DNA of 64,000 bases from positions 1 to 64,000 of the forward strand of contig CAVPOO010000013.1 in NCBI GenBank assembly GCA_963707015.1. Reading direction: 5' to 3'. Position 1 is the first letter of the stretch; the number at the start of each line of letters is the position of its first letter. This stretch comes from CAVPOO01 sp963707015 (GTDB lineage Bacteria > Pseudomonadota > Gammaproteobacteria > Thiohalobacterales > Thiohalobacteraceae). The notes under the pieces were generated by a model. That model worked only from the letters and a program-made list of their open reading frames with translations, made no database searches and was not told where the DNA came from. Below are positions 56,894 through 64,000 of this stretch, piece after piece. Made by a program: the position numbers and the translations under genes.

Positions 56894-57076
56894 ATAACAT
56901 AGAAATACTGGTGCACAGCTTGGTTTGTCAGCATCCGTTATTCACCTTGAAGGAGGGGGCCAGCCAGGGCCGGGATAGGCACCTCAAAAAAACACGTTGT
57001 CTTTTGCATGTTCAACACAATTCCAATGGACGCAAGAGGATACGATCTGCCCATGCCGCCCGGTGAGAAATCCAGG

Positions 57077-57646
57077 CTAGTCCTCCGTGAGCACGGGATT
57101 CATCAGTGTGCGGATGCGCTTGACGTAGTGGCGGGTCTGACTGGGCACGTAGGGAGCGACCTCACTCCAGCGTTCGGCTGACTCACCGGCAAGCTGCGTC
57201 GCCTTGAGCAGCCGGCCGTAGCCGGCGTTGTAGCTCCCGAAGGCAAAATACAGGCGCTCCGTGCCGGGTGGCGGTGTCTGCCATTTGCGGTACAGCACGC
57301 GGTTGTAGTAGATGCCCGCGGCCACGTTCCAGCGCGGATCATCGAGGGTAACGAAGTGGGGGTTGTCCCGGGTGATCTCCTCGTAGGTGGCCGGCATGAT
57401 CTGCATAAGACCCAGGGCCCCCGCCTGGCTCCTGGCGTCCGGATCGAGGCCCGACTCGGCGATGGCCTGCGCCTTGAACCAGCGCCAGTCGAAGTACGGG
57501 CCAAAATAGCGTTTGGTGTATTTGCGGAAGTGGCCATCGTATTCATCCGGCCAGGCATCGACCCGGTGCCAGTCCTTCTTCCCGGCGGCCATCGTGGTGA
57601 CGGGTAACAGCAGACAGGTAAGCAGCAGGATGAGCGCGCGGGGCAT
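57077..57646 (-). CDS. soluble lytic transglycosylase (SLT domain)
   Basis: The 189-residue protein has a signal peptide (residues 1-20, LILLLTCLLLPVTTMAA) and an SLT domain: AIAESGLDPDARSQAG (catalytic Glu near residue 64), ALGLMQIMPATYEEI and YFAFGSYNAGYGRLLKA. It would cleave peptidoglycan glycan strands in the periplasm. It overlaps no neighbour but starts at the stop of the small DUF350-like gene upstream on the same strand, so they are likely co-transcribed. Confidence 0.9.
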   Translation of the reverse strand: MPRALILLLTCLLLPVTTMAAGKKDWHRVDAWPDEYDGHFRKYTKRYFGPYFDWRWFKAQAIAESGLDPDARSQAGALGLMQIMPATYEEITRDNPHFVTLDDPRWNVAAGIYYNRVLYRKWQTPPPGTERLYFAFGSYNAGYGRLLKATQLAGESAERWSEVAPYVPSQTRHYVKRIRTLMNPVLTED

Positions 57647-57880
57647 TCAGTTGAGCCCCAGGCCAATTACCAGGCCGAGTGCAGTGCCGATGCCAATGAA
57701 GAGCCCCATCACCATCAGCCCCACGGCAATGTTGCCCTTGGCCAGTTCCTCGCCAATCTGGAAGGTGCAGACGAGGCGATTGAAGAGGTAGCAGCCCAGC
57801 CACATGAAAAACAGGGTCAGCACGCCGCCGCTGGTGGCATAGAGGAAGTTGAGTACAAGGGGATCCAGGGTTTCCGTCAT
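57647..57880 (-). CDS. DUF350-like small membrane protein
   Basis: The 77-residue protein has two TM helices (YATSGGVLTLFFMWLGCYLF and AVGLMVMGLFIGIGTALGLV) around the loop ELAKGN, which matches the DUF350 half-unit (N-x-A-x-G). Complete DUF350 proteins usually have two such units, so this is a single-unit version. Function is unknown. It sits directly upstream of the transglycosylase gene. Confidence 0.65.
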   Translation of the reverse strand: MTETLDPLVLNFLYATSGGVLTLFFMWLGCYLFNRLVCTFQIGEELAKGNIAVGLMVMGLFIGIGTALGLVIGLGLN

Positions 57881-58019
57881 ATTTTCCGCCTCCGGTTTGG
57901 TTCCAGCTAGTCCATGTCGTGCAGCTTAAGGGTGGCAGTCCTGAGTCCGCTCGAACGGGCGGCTGCCTTCATCGCCCGCATCCAATGCCGCGAAAACGCC
58001 AGCCCTGCTGCCAGTCCAG

Positions 58020-59570
58020 TCATGTAACAACACAGGCGCTACCGCCCCGGCGCGGGTCGCCCGCCCCCAGGAAACTGTCGCCTACGCGCATTACCCCGTG
58101 TGTACCGCCAAAGAACAGATTGCGTTCCTGCCAGATCTTGTGATCAGTGTGCCTGGCGATCAGGGCCGCTATTTCATCGCGATCAAACCCGCCCTCGATA
58201 TTGAGTAACCCGCTTTCCTCATGGATGCGGGGATACTCCACGGCGGCCTGCAGTGGCATGTCAAAATCGATCAGATACACGAGCACCTGCAGAATCGCCG
58301 TACGGATCCGGTTAGACCCACCTGAGCCGAGCGCGATCGCGGTATCCGTTTCCCGGAACACGATGCTCGGGGACATCATGGAGGTCATGCGCTGGTCTGG
58401 TGACCAGCGATGGAAGCCGCCGGGGTTGAGGTCTTCCTCGCCCAGCATGTTGTTCAACATGATGCCGGTATCGCCCAGGATATGTCCGCAGCCCTCGCCA
58501 TTGCTGAGAGTCATGCTGGCGACATTGCCGCGGCTATCCATGACACTGATGTGTGTTGTACCTCGATTGCAGCGGGAGCGTCCCGCAATCTGTTGCCGAT
58601 AGCGGGCAAGGAAATTCGGATCCAACAGGCGCATTGCATCGGGATGGACGCCCTCGTCGAGGTGGGTGTCCAACCGGGCCTCGTTGGTCAGCGCCATGAC
58701 GCCGGCGAGCATCTCCAGAAGTGCGGCGCTGCCCGGCGTGCAGCGGGCGGGTTCCAGAGTGCTCAACAGGTCCAGGGCAAAACCGGTCAGCAAGCCTCCG
58801 GAAGCAGGCGGCGGATTGGTCAGCACCTCGGCATCGCGGTAGCGCAGGCGCAAGGGTTCCCGGCTGATGACACGATACGCGGCAAGATCTTCCGCACGCA
58901 GGTGGCCGCCATTCGCAGCACAGTTCCGTTCGATCAGCTGTGCAATATCGCCGCAGTAGAAAAGCCCATCACCCTCCCGGGCAAGCGCTTCCATCAGGTT
59001 TGCCAGCTGTGGCTGGCGCATCATCTCGCCGGTACGCAGCGGACCAGCGTGTTCGGTACTGGCAAAGATTGCCCGCGACGCAGGGGTCGCCATCAGAATC
59101 GGACTCACGACACTGATGATGTAAGCCTGCAGGGGGTTCAGGGTCATGCCGTCGCGTGCCAGCGCGATGGCAGGTTCCATCAGCCGGGACATCGGCAGCG
59201 TGCAGTGTTCGCGATGAATGGTAAACAGGCCCTTGACGGTGCCCGGTGTTGCCACGGAGCCATAGCCGATGTGGAATTCCTGCTGAACCGCGCCGAAGTC
59301 AGCCTTTATCGGATGAAAATCGAGCTCTGCCTCGGGCCGTCCGCGGTGCGGGGTGTGAACGAAGAAGTCATAAAGCAGATTCTCGCCGGTTTCCGTATGG
59401 GCCATCATGAAACCGCCGCCACCCAGCGAACAAAGTACCGGTTCGGCGACGCAGGCAACGCAGTGTGCCGCGACCACTGCATCGAAGGCGTTGCCGCCTT
59501 CTTTCAGGATATCGGCCGCGGCGCGCGCGGTGCGTTCATGTCCAGCGGCAACGACGCCTTTTACTATCAT
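58020..59570 (-). CDS. ggt: gamma-glutamyltransferase
   Basis: The 516-residue protein matches gamma-glutamyltransferase/glutathione hydrolase: N-terminal GNAFDAVVAAHCVACVAEP and SLGGGGFMMAH, the small-subunit start TTHISVMDSRGNVASMTLS with the catalytic Thr near residue 337 (RGTTHIS), and ALGSGGSNRIRTAILQVL and GGTHGVMRVG later. It processes itself at that Thr and removes the gamma-glutamyl group from glutathione and analogues. No clear signal peptide is seen, while many family members are periplasmic, so location is open. A glutaredoxin gene lies just upstream on the same strand. Confidence 0.9.
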   Translation of the reverse strand: MIVKGVVAAGHERTARAAADILKEGGNAFDAVVAAHCVACVAEPVLCSLGGGGFMMAHTETGENLLYDFFVHTPHRGRPEAELDFHPIKADFGAVQQEFHIGYGSVATPGTVKGLFTIHREHCTLPMSRLMEPAIALARDGMTLNPLQAYIISVVSPILMATPASRAIFASTEHAGPLRTGEMMRQPQLANLMEALAREGDGLFYCGDIAQLIERNCAANGGHLRAEDLAAYRVISREPLRLRYRDAEVLTNPPPASGGLLTGFALDLLSTLEPARCTPGSAALLEMLAGVMALTNEARLDTHLDEGVHPDAMRLLDPNFLARYRQQIAGRSRCNRGTTHISVMDSRGNVASMTLSNGEGCGHILGDTGIMLNNMLGEEDLNPGGFHRWSPDQRMTSMMSPSIVFRETDTAIALGSGGSNRIRTAILQVLVYLIDFDMPLQAAVEYPRIHEESGLLNIEGGFDRDEIAALIARHTDHKIWQERNLFFGGTHGVMRVGDSFLGAGDPRRGGSACVVT

Positions 59571-59609
59571 GATCGATGCGGATGTGGGTCCTGTCAGGGG
59601 CGCCGGCGG

Positions 59610-59867
59610 TTACTGTTCAACAAGCTCGTCAAGAGCCCCCTCCATATGCATCTCGGTGAGTTCGGAAAAACTTCCGATCCATTTTCCATCGATGGTGATC
59701 TGGGGGACCGTGCGCGCACCGCGGGTAATCTCGAGAAACTCCCGCAGCACCCCGCGATCGACATCGAGACGGATTTCGTCAAACGGGATGCGCCATCTCC
59801 TGAGTAACTGTTTCGTGTTGTCGCAGACGGGGCAGATGCCCGTACTGTACACCTTGACGCGCGCCAT
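59610..59867 (-). CDS. glutaredoxin with CPVC active site
   Basis: The ATG at 59,867 (MARVKVYSTGICPVCDNT) gives an 85-residue glutaredoxin; the longer frame to 59,978 is not supported. The active site is CPVC (Cys12, Cys15) where GrxC has CPYC. TVPQITIDGKWIG carries the cis-Pro, and ends with a typical helix. It is followed on the same strand by the gamma-glutamyltransferase gene 40 bases later, so both concern glutathione. Confidence 0.88.
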   Translation of the reverse strand: MARVKVYSTGICPVCDNTKQLLRRWRIPFDEIRLDVDRGVLREFLEITRGARTVPQITIDGKWIGSFSELTEMHMEGALDELVEQ

Positions 59868-60035
59868 GGGGGACCGTTGCTCCGATGTTGTCGATCCGGA
59901 TAGTGTATGCGATGCCGACCACGTTTTTAAGGCGGGTGATGACGGTTGCCGGCGGCGGTATCCGGCAACTCCAGGCACTGCCGGAAAAGGGCCCGAACGT
60001 CCCTGTCCGGGTTTTCAGATGGGCAACGCAGCCTG

Positions 60036-60662
60036 CTACAGGTGCTTGAAGAATTCCTCCTCTTCCCCGGACAGGCCGGCTTCGATCGGCGAGGCCGGGT
60101 CGGAAACCGGCGTTTCAACGGCGGTTGGAGGTTCCGTCACCGGCGCTTCAGGGCCGGGTGTCTTGTCATTGAGCTTTCGGTTAGACGTTCCCGCTGCGCG
60201 GTCTGCCTGGGCCTGCGTGTCAGGTCCGACGAGCTCGAGCAGTAAACCGATCTCGTCATCCACCCGCAGTGGCCGGAAGGTAAAGCAACGCAGCCAGGCA
60301 CTTTCGCGGCACAGCCGGATGGCCCCGGCGGGCGGCGTCGGGCTGACCGTGACCAGATCCGGCTGAACCAGGGGACGACCTTTGCTGAACTCGGGGTAAC
60401 TGCGGGTCAGCCAGTGGATCTGTCTTTCCAGTTTGTCGAGGGTCGCGAGACCGGTGAGCAGCGCATTGCCGCCGTCGTCCGGATCGTATTGCACCAGTAC
60501 CGGCCGGTTCTTGCCATCCAGCGCAAAGATTGCCGACTCGGCCCAGGGCGGGGATGGATCGAGCACACGGTAACGCTTTCCTAACAGGGTTTCGAGCGAT
60601 TCGCTGATGAGCGCCGGGAGGCGGTCCCTTGGCAGCGGGGCATCGCTGATTCTGATCGTCAT
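60036..60662 (-). CDS. conserved hypothetical protein, possibly PD-(D/E)XK-like fold
   Basis: The 208-residue protein starts MTIRISDAPLPR. Its middle, AIFALDGKNRPVLVQYDPDD then ALLTGLATLDKLERQIHW, resembles the strand and helix pattern of restriction-endonuclease-like proteins (D...VxVE/QxK), but the catalytic Glu-x-Lys is Gln-Tyr here, so no nuclease activity is expected. The C-terminal 60 residues are Pro/Glu/Thr-rich and look disordered, ending EEEEFFKHL. It follows the two ParA-like genes on the same strand. The fold call is inference. Confidence 0.45.
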   Translation of the reverse strand: MTIRISDAPLPRDRLPALISESLETLLGKRYRVLDPSPPWAESAIFALDGKNRPVLVQYDPDDGGNALLTGLATLDKLERQIHWLTRSYPEFSKGRPLVQPDLVTVSPTPPAGAIRLCRESAWLRCFTFRPLRVDDEIGLLLELVGPDTQAQADRAAGTSNRKLNDKTPGPEAPVTEPPTAVETPVSDPASPIEAGLSGEEEEFFKHL

Positions 60663-60677
60663 CGGATACTCCCGCGT

Positions 60678-61268
60678 TTACTCGCTATCGGGCCCGCGCG
60701 GTGCCCGTTGATAGAAATGTTCGCGGCGGATGCGGCGGGCTATCCGCGCGAGCTGTTCGTCGCTGGTGGGCAACTCGGTGGGTAACCAGCCCAGGTTCGC
60801 GATGGGCTGGTTGAGGAACCGCAGGCAACCGACTGCGAGCCGACGGTAGTAGCGGCGCGCCTGGAACGGATCAGGGCTGCCTTGTACGACGACACCGACT
60901 GCCGGTCTGACGGAATCGACCAGCCCCTTAATCTGTCGATAGGCCATGCGAATCCCCGGCAGACTCGCATCGACAAGCAGTAGCAGCGGGTCGTCTCGCC
61001 GCATGTTGCTGGGCTGCGGGAGACTGAGCGGTCGGAAGCAAAACGCCGCGGGCGGCTGTTGCTGTTGGAACTGCTGATTCAGCACGCGCGTCAGCGGTCC
61101 CAGCGCCCTGGCTTGGAGTTGCACCAGATCATCCGTCACCAGGACGGAAAGCTGCAGCTGCTGTGCCGCGCCGGTCTGCTGCTCTTGCGCATCACTCATG
61201 AAATGGTGACTGATCCGGGTCAGGTGCTTTGAGCGTTGGCCAGCGGGCCGCAGTGCCTCGTTTATCAT
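60678..61268 (-). CDS. MinD/ParA-like protein lacking the N-terminal P-loop
   Basis: The 196-residue protein has no Walker A, but its C-terminal 90 residues, DDPLLLLVDASLPGIRMAYR, VRPAVGVVVQGSPDPFQ and RFLNQPIANLGWLPTELP, look like the second half of MinD/FleN-type ATPases. It starts five bases after the ParA stop, so it is co-translated with it. It may be a degenerate partner or inactive paralogue of ParA. An in-frame ATG at 61,199 (MSDAQEQQTG) is another possible start. Confidence 0.45.
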   Translation of the reverse strand: MINEALRPAGQRSKHLTRISHHFMSDAQEQQTGAAQQLQLSVLVTDDLVQLQARALGPLTRVLNQQFQQQQPPAAFCFRPLSLPQPSNMRRDDPLLLLVDASLPGIRMAYRQIKGLVDSVRPAVGVVVQGSPDPFQARRYYRRLAVGCLRFLNQPIANLGWLPTELPTSDEQLARIARRIRREHFYQRAPRGPDSE

Positions 61269-61272
61269 GGCG

Positions 61273-62364
61273 CTAGACCTTCAACAGCGAGTTGTTACCG
61301 CCAAGGGCGTTGGGTACCTGCTCGGGATTGTCGGGATCCTGCTGCCATACCCCATCGATTATCAGTCGGTATTCGTAGGCGCCCGGGTGAACGTGGAGCA
61401 CCTTCTGCAGCACGCCGTCCCGGACCCGGGTCTCGATGCCGCTATCCGGAATCCAGTTATTGAATTCGCCAGCAATCTCGACCCGCCTGGCTTTGAAGTT
61501 CCGGAGATTGAAGACGACCTCCTGAGATTCCTCCTTGTCCGGAGGAAGGGCGGGGTGGGCAACCGGTGCGGGTTTCCGGGTCTCCCTCCCCGGACGCCGG
61601 GCCGCCTGTCGGGTTATCTGCCGGTCCAGCTCCTCAGCCAGCGACCGGTAATCCTGGGCGACCGGCGAAGAGGGGCCGAGGGTGGAGACCGGGGCGCCAA
61701 GAATGGCCGCTTCCCGGACACGCACAGAGTGGCGGATCGAGGTCTCGCAGAGCGGTATCGAGAGCTCGGTTTGGAGGTGGGTCAGCAGATTGCGGGCCAG
61801 GCGGGTACGCATATCGAACATGGTCGTCAGCAGCAGCAGCGGCAGCCGAATGCCGTAATTGTCCTCGAGGAGCTGAACCGTTTCCCGCAATCGTTCGATG
61901 CCATCGAGTGAATACAGGCTGGCATCGGTCGGGATCAAAACCTGATCAGCCGCTCTCAGCGCGTTAATCGAGAGCAGCCCCAGCGCGGGCGGGCAGTCCA
62001 GAATCACGTAGGCGTATTCCCCCTCGAGTTCGGGCAGGACATTCAGTAACTGGCGTTCACGCTCGGGCCGATCGGCCAGGCGATGCTCGACTGCCGCCAG
62101 CAGGATATTGGCAGGGATCAGGTCAACGCCGGCGCTGATGTCCTTGCAGATAACGTCATGTACAGAGGCTTCGCCGTTGAAGACCTGATACAGGCCCGGG
62201 CGTTCATCCGACGACTGCCCGAGTCCCAATGACGCATGCCCCTGGGGATCCATGTCGAGCAGCAGCACGCGGTTTCCCATACGGGCAAGCGCTGCGGAAA
62301 GATTAATCGCCGTGGTTGTCTTGCCACAGCCTCCTTTCTGGTTCGCAATAGCAATCACGTTCAT
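61273..62364 (-). CDS. ParA-family ATPase fused to a CBM48-like glycogen-binding domain
   Basis: Residues 1-235 are a ParA/Soj-type ATPase with deviant Walker A QKGGCGKTTTAI (residues 9-20), LLLDMDPQGHASLG, VILDCPPALGLLSINAL and STLGPSSPVAQDYRSLAEEL. Residues about 270-362 resemble the CBM48/AMPK glycogen-binding domain: FNLRNFKARRVEIAGEFNNW, VHPGAYEYRLIIDG and NNSLLKV at the end. This fusion would let a positioning ATPase bind alpha-glucan. The upstream MerR regulator and the two downstream genes share its direction; two of those lie within 16 bases of each other. Partner ParB and parS are not seen. Confidence 0.85.
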   Translation of the reverse strand: MNVIAIANQKGGCGKTTTAINLSAALARMGNRVLLLDMDPQGHASLGLGQSSDERPGLYQVFNGEASVHDVICKDISAGVDLIPANILLAAVEHRLADRPERERQLLNVLPELEGEYAYVILDCPPALGLLSINALRAADQVLIPTDASLYSLDGIERLRETVQLLEDNYGIRLPLLLLTTMFDMRTRLARNLLTHLQTELSIPLCETSIRHSVRVREAAILGAPVSTLGPSSPVAQDYRSLAEELDRQITRQAARRPGRETRKPAPVAHPALPPDKEESQEVVFNLRNFKARRVEIAGEFNNWIPDSGIETRVRDGVLQKVLHVHPGAYEYRLIIDGVWQQDPDNPEQVPNALGGNNSLLKV

Positions 62365-62492
62365 TATCGTCTCTCCACCCCGGTAGCACGTCTTCCGCTA
62401 CGGTCTGAGTTTTGTCACCTGGACTGGCTTGCCAGGCCGTTCCAGCTCCTGTGTGCCCGATTGCTGTTGTTGTTTGTTTCCGCATCCCCGTC

Positions 62493-62951
62493 TCAGGCTA
62501 TTCTCTCCTCCGTGAAATCTTCCCTGAAAAGTTCTCCCTGTTCAGGTACTTCCTCCTTCCCCTTGATTAGTTCTGCGGCACGTGCCAGTTCGGCGACGGG
62601 CAAAATCCAGCTTTGTCCGGTGAGTGCATCGAAAGCAGTTTGGCCATGCAGTATCAGGACGACATCACCTGTCACGACCAGCGAAAGCTCATGCAGCGGT
62701 CGTTCGATTGTGGGAAGAAATCCGGCGAGCGACTGGATGCACTTGCGGATTCGCTGGACCGGGATGGCCGCGTCAATCAGTCGCTTTGCCGCCTTCAGCG
62801 CAATCAGGTCGGTGAAGCTGTAGCGGGCATGACCGCCCGAGGTTGCATGCGTCGGCGTGAGGAGATGGGTCTTGCGCCAGTACTGAAGCTGACGCTGGGA
62901 CAGTCCGGTGATGGCGGCAGCCTGCTGGCTGGTGTACTGATAATCGGCCAA
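62493..62951 (-). CDS. MerR-family transcriptional regulator
   Basis: The 152-residue protein has an N-terminal MerR helix-turn-helix: YTSQQAAAITGLSQRQLQYW, HATSGGHARYSFTDLIALKA and AKRLIDAAIPVQRIRKCIQS. The rest is a short sensor region without the metal-binding Cys of metal-sensing MerR proteins. It is 129 bases upstream of the ParA-CBM48 gene in the same direction. The inverted repeat at 62,996-63,012 just upstream may be its own operator. Confidence 0.85.
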   Translation of the reverse strand: MADYQYTSQQAAAITGLSQRQLQYWRKTHLLTPTHATSGGHARYSFTDLIALKAAKRLIDAAIPVQRIRKCIQSLAGFLPTIERPLHELSLVVTGDVVLILHGQTAFDALTGQSWILPVAELARAAELIKGKEEVPEQGELFREDFTEERIA

Positions 62952-62995
62952 GGCACCCTCTGGATGGCGACGCCAAAATTAGGCGCATTGTTACA

Positions 62996-63012
62996 GACAA
63001 ACGGGATTTGTC
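62996..63012 (-). promoter_or_regulatory. GACAAA-N5-TTTGTC operator-like palindrome with -35-like TTGACA
   Basis: A perfect 6-base inverted repeat with a 5-base centre (CGGGA) lies 45-61 bases upstream of the merR start. On the minus strand TTGACA (63,014-63,009) followed by TAACAAT after 15 bases makes a promoter-like pair, with the palindrome in the spacer as in MerR-type promoters. Spacer length is not the typical 19, so the match to that promoter type is uncertain. Confidence 0.5.
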
Positions 63013-63015
63013 AAG

Positions 63016-63053
63016 AAAAAAGTGACAAGAGAGGTAATTCTTGTCACTTTTTT
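63016..63053 (-). terminator. strong intrinsic terminator, likely bidirectional
   Basis: AAAAAAGTGACAAGA pairs perfectly with TCTTGTCACTTTTTT over 15 bases around the loop GAGGTAAT, with A/T runs at both ends. On the minus strand it lies after the frameshifted cytochrome gene (stop at 63,158) and before the merR promoter, so it separates the cytochrome genes from the merR-parA cluster. Confidence 0.85.
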
Positions 63054-63157
63054 TGTGGGCGACGGGCGCGAGGAACCGTCGTCAGGAAGGCAAAGAGTCC
63101 TCTTGCTGCGGACGACCTGCCCGCGCAAACCGTCTCCTTAAACAGCCCGATCGAGAT

Positions 63158-63518
63158 TTATTCCGGGTCGCTCGTTTCGAGTACGACAGGCGTGGTCACC
63201 CCGCCGGGCTGGCTGGCGAACCATGCCGCCAGATTTTCGATGTCCGCCTCGCTGAGACCACTCGCGAAACCCAGCATTATCGGGTTCTTGCGTCCACCTT
63301 CCTTGTATTCCTTGAGCGCCTGGACCAGGTAGCTTGCATGCTGGCCCGCCAGGCGCGGGTACTGGGCATCCGTACTGTTTCCGTCCGCGCCGTGGCAGGA
63401 GGCGCAGACCTGAGCCGCTTTGTCTTTCCCCGCGGCCGCATCACCGACAGCAAGTGCCTGACCCGTTCAGGCCAATGCAACCCATGCTAAGGATGAGTAA
63501 GGCAAAGGTGTTTTTCAT
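63158..63518 (-). CDS. c-type cytochrome (class I) with frameshift after the signal peptide
   Basis: The ATG at 63,518 starts a signal peptide, MKNTFALLILSMGCIGLNG, but that frame ends soon after. In another frame, from about 63,455, the mature part continues ALAVGDAAAGKDKAAQVCAS with the heme motif CASCH, then YPRLAGQHASYLVQALKEYK, a Met-ligand region NPIMLGFASGL and the stop at 63,158. The total of 361 bases is not a multiple of three, so one base is lost or gained near 63,455-63,465. It resembles its downstream neighbour and the small cytochrome c553/c4 group. No ATG-initiated frame covers the mature part. Confidence 0.72.
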
Positions 63519-63586
63519 GACATTCCCTTCAGTTCATTTCGGTGGGTGGTATTGCAGAGACGCGCCGTCGCGACGCAGCCACGGTC

Positions 63587-63910
63587 TTATTTCTCGTTTT
63601 CGAAGAACGCCGCGATGTCCTGCATGTCCTGATCATTCAGGTTGCTGGCCTGGGCCCGCATGGTCGGGTGATTGCGCTGACCGCTCTGGTAGGCCTGCAG
63701 GGCCGAGACCAGATATTTTGCGTGCTGGCCACCGAGCCTGGGCACGTTATACGTGGGGTAGGCATTGGTGTAACTGGGTACGCCATGGCAGCCCAGGCAG
63801 GTAAAGGCCTTCCACTTGCCTGCCGCCGCGTCACCAGCCGCGAGGCTGGATCCGGCAAAGGATACGCCGATCGCCAGCATCAGTGCCCTTGTGAATGTTT
63901 TTTTCCTCAT
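63587..63910 (-). CDS. small periplasmic c-type cytochrome (class I)
   Basis: The ATG at 63,910 follows GAGTGAGGA and gives 107 residues: signal peptide (LMLAIGVSFAGSSLAAGD), heme motif CLGCHG, VPRLGGQHAKYLVSALQAYQ and HPTMRAQASNLNDQDMQDI, the axial Met being in HPTMRAQ. It closely parallels the next cytochrome gene on the same strand, so the two probably arose by duplication. It would carry electrons in the periplasm; its partner is unknown. Upstream bases to the window end show nothing else. Confidence 0.9.
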   Translation of the reverse strand: MRKKTFTRALMLAIGVSFAGSSLAAGDAAAGKWKAFTCLGCHGVPSYTNAYPTYNVPRLGGQHAKYLVSALQAYQSGQRNHPTMRAQASNLNDQDMQDIAAFFENEK

Positions 63911-64000
63911 GGTCCTCACTCATCACGATTTGGGTTCAAGTCAATGTTTTTCATCCGAATGTCGGGCATGATGGGCCCGGCGCCCGGCACAGGCTGGTCG

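Overview
The window looks like chromosomal DNA from an environmental gammaproteobacterium. It is GC-rich and carries gammaproteobacterial families: a MetA-type homoserine acyltransferase beside its usual P-loop partner, a YdcH-like protein, a PA0069-type radical SAM protein, paraquat-inducible protein A, BrkB/YihY, an MSHA/type IV pilus-like machine, a VPLPA-type C-terminal sorting signal and small c-type cytochromes. The exact lineage cannot be fixed by eye. I found no tRNA, rRNA, CRISPR array, transposase or phage gene.

Bases 1-5,200 hold a few small or membrane proteins among truncated genes: pieces of an alpha/beta hydrolase, an NAD-dependent epimerase, a TetR regulator, a glyoxalase-family protein and an aquaporin. 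Bases 3,386-10,831 form a minus-strand carbohydrate block: GMC oxidoreductase, aquaporin remnant, short-chain dehydrogenase, GH63-type glucosidase and glycogen-debranching-type glucosidase. Bases 11,220-12,423 encode an HvfA-like peptide with ten EGKCG motifs and a DoxX partner, but no maturation enzyme. A lipase-like lipoprotein, a VTT-oxidoreductase fusion, an ECF sigma/anti-sigma pair and a DUF3179 protein follow.

Bases 20,143-42,778 are the centrepiece: a plus-strand block with a complete-looking type IV pilus-like (MSHA-like) assembly machine and cyclic-di-GMP signalling genes. The order is histidine kinase, single-domain response regulator, GGDEF-EAL protein, STAS-fused assembly ATPase, GspF platform protein, (opposite strand) a secreted protein with a frameshifted VPLPA-type sorting signal, major pilin-like protein, three minor pseudopilins (one with an acidic calcium-loop-like insertion), a 1,351-residue pseudopilin with DNRLRE domains and three repeats, a membrane diguanylate cyclase, an HDOD protein, and PilM-, PilN-, PilO-, PilP- and PilQ-like proteins. 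Prepilin peptidase and retraction ATPase are not in the window. The giant pseudopilin and the STAS-ATPase fusion are the strongest candidates for something undescribed.

Bases 43,500-64,000 are mostly housekeeping or accessory genes: metA and its P-loop neighbour, a cyclic-nucleotide-binding protein, a frameshifted BrkB gene, a J-domain/PilZ fusion, PqiA, a MOSC protein, an EF-G paralogue, rhomboid protease, radical SAM protein, lytic transglycosylase, gamma-glutamyltransferase and glutaredoxin. A MerR/ParA-CBM48 cluster with two unknown proteins and two small cytochromes c end the window. Three dispersed non-coding repeat families recur between genes. Several genes are split by single frameshifts, which could be real decay or sequence error.
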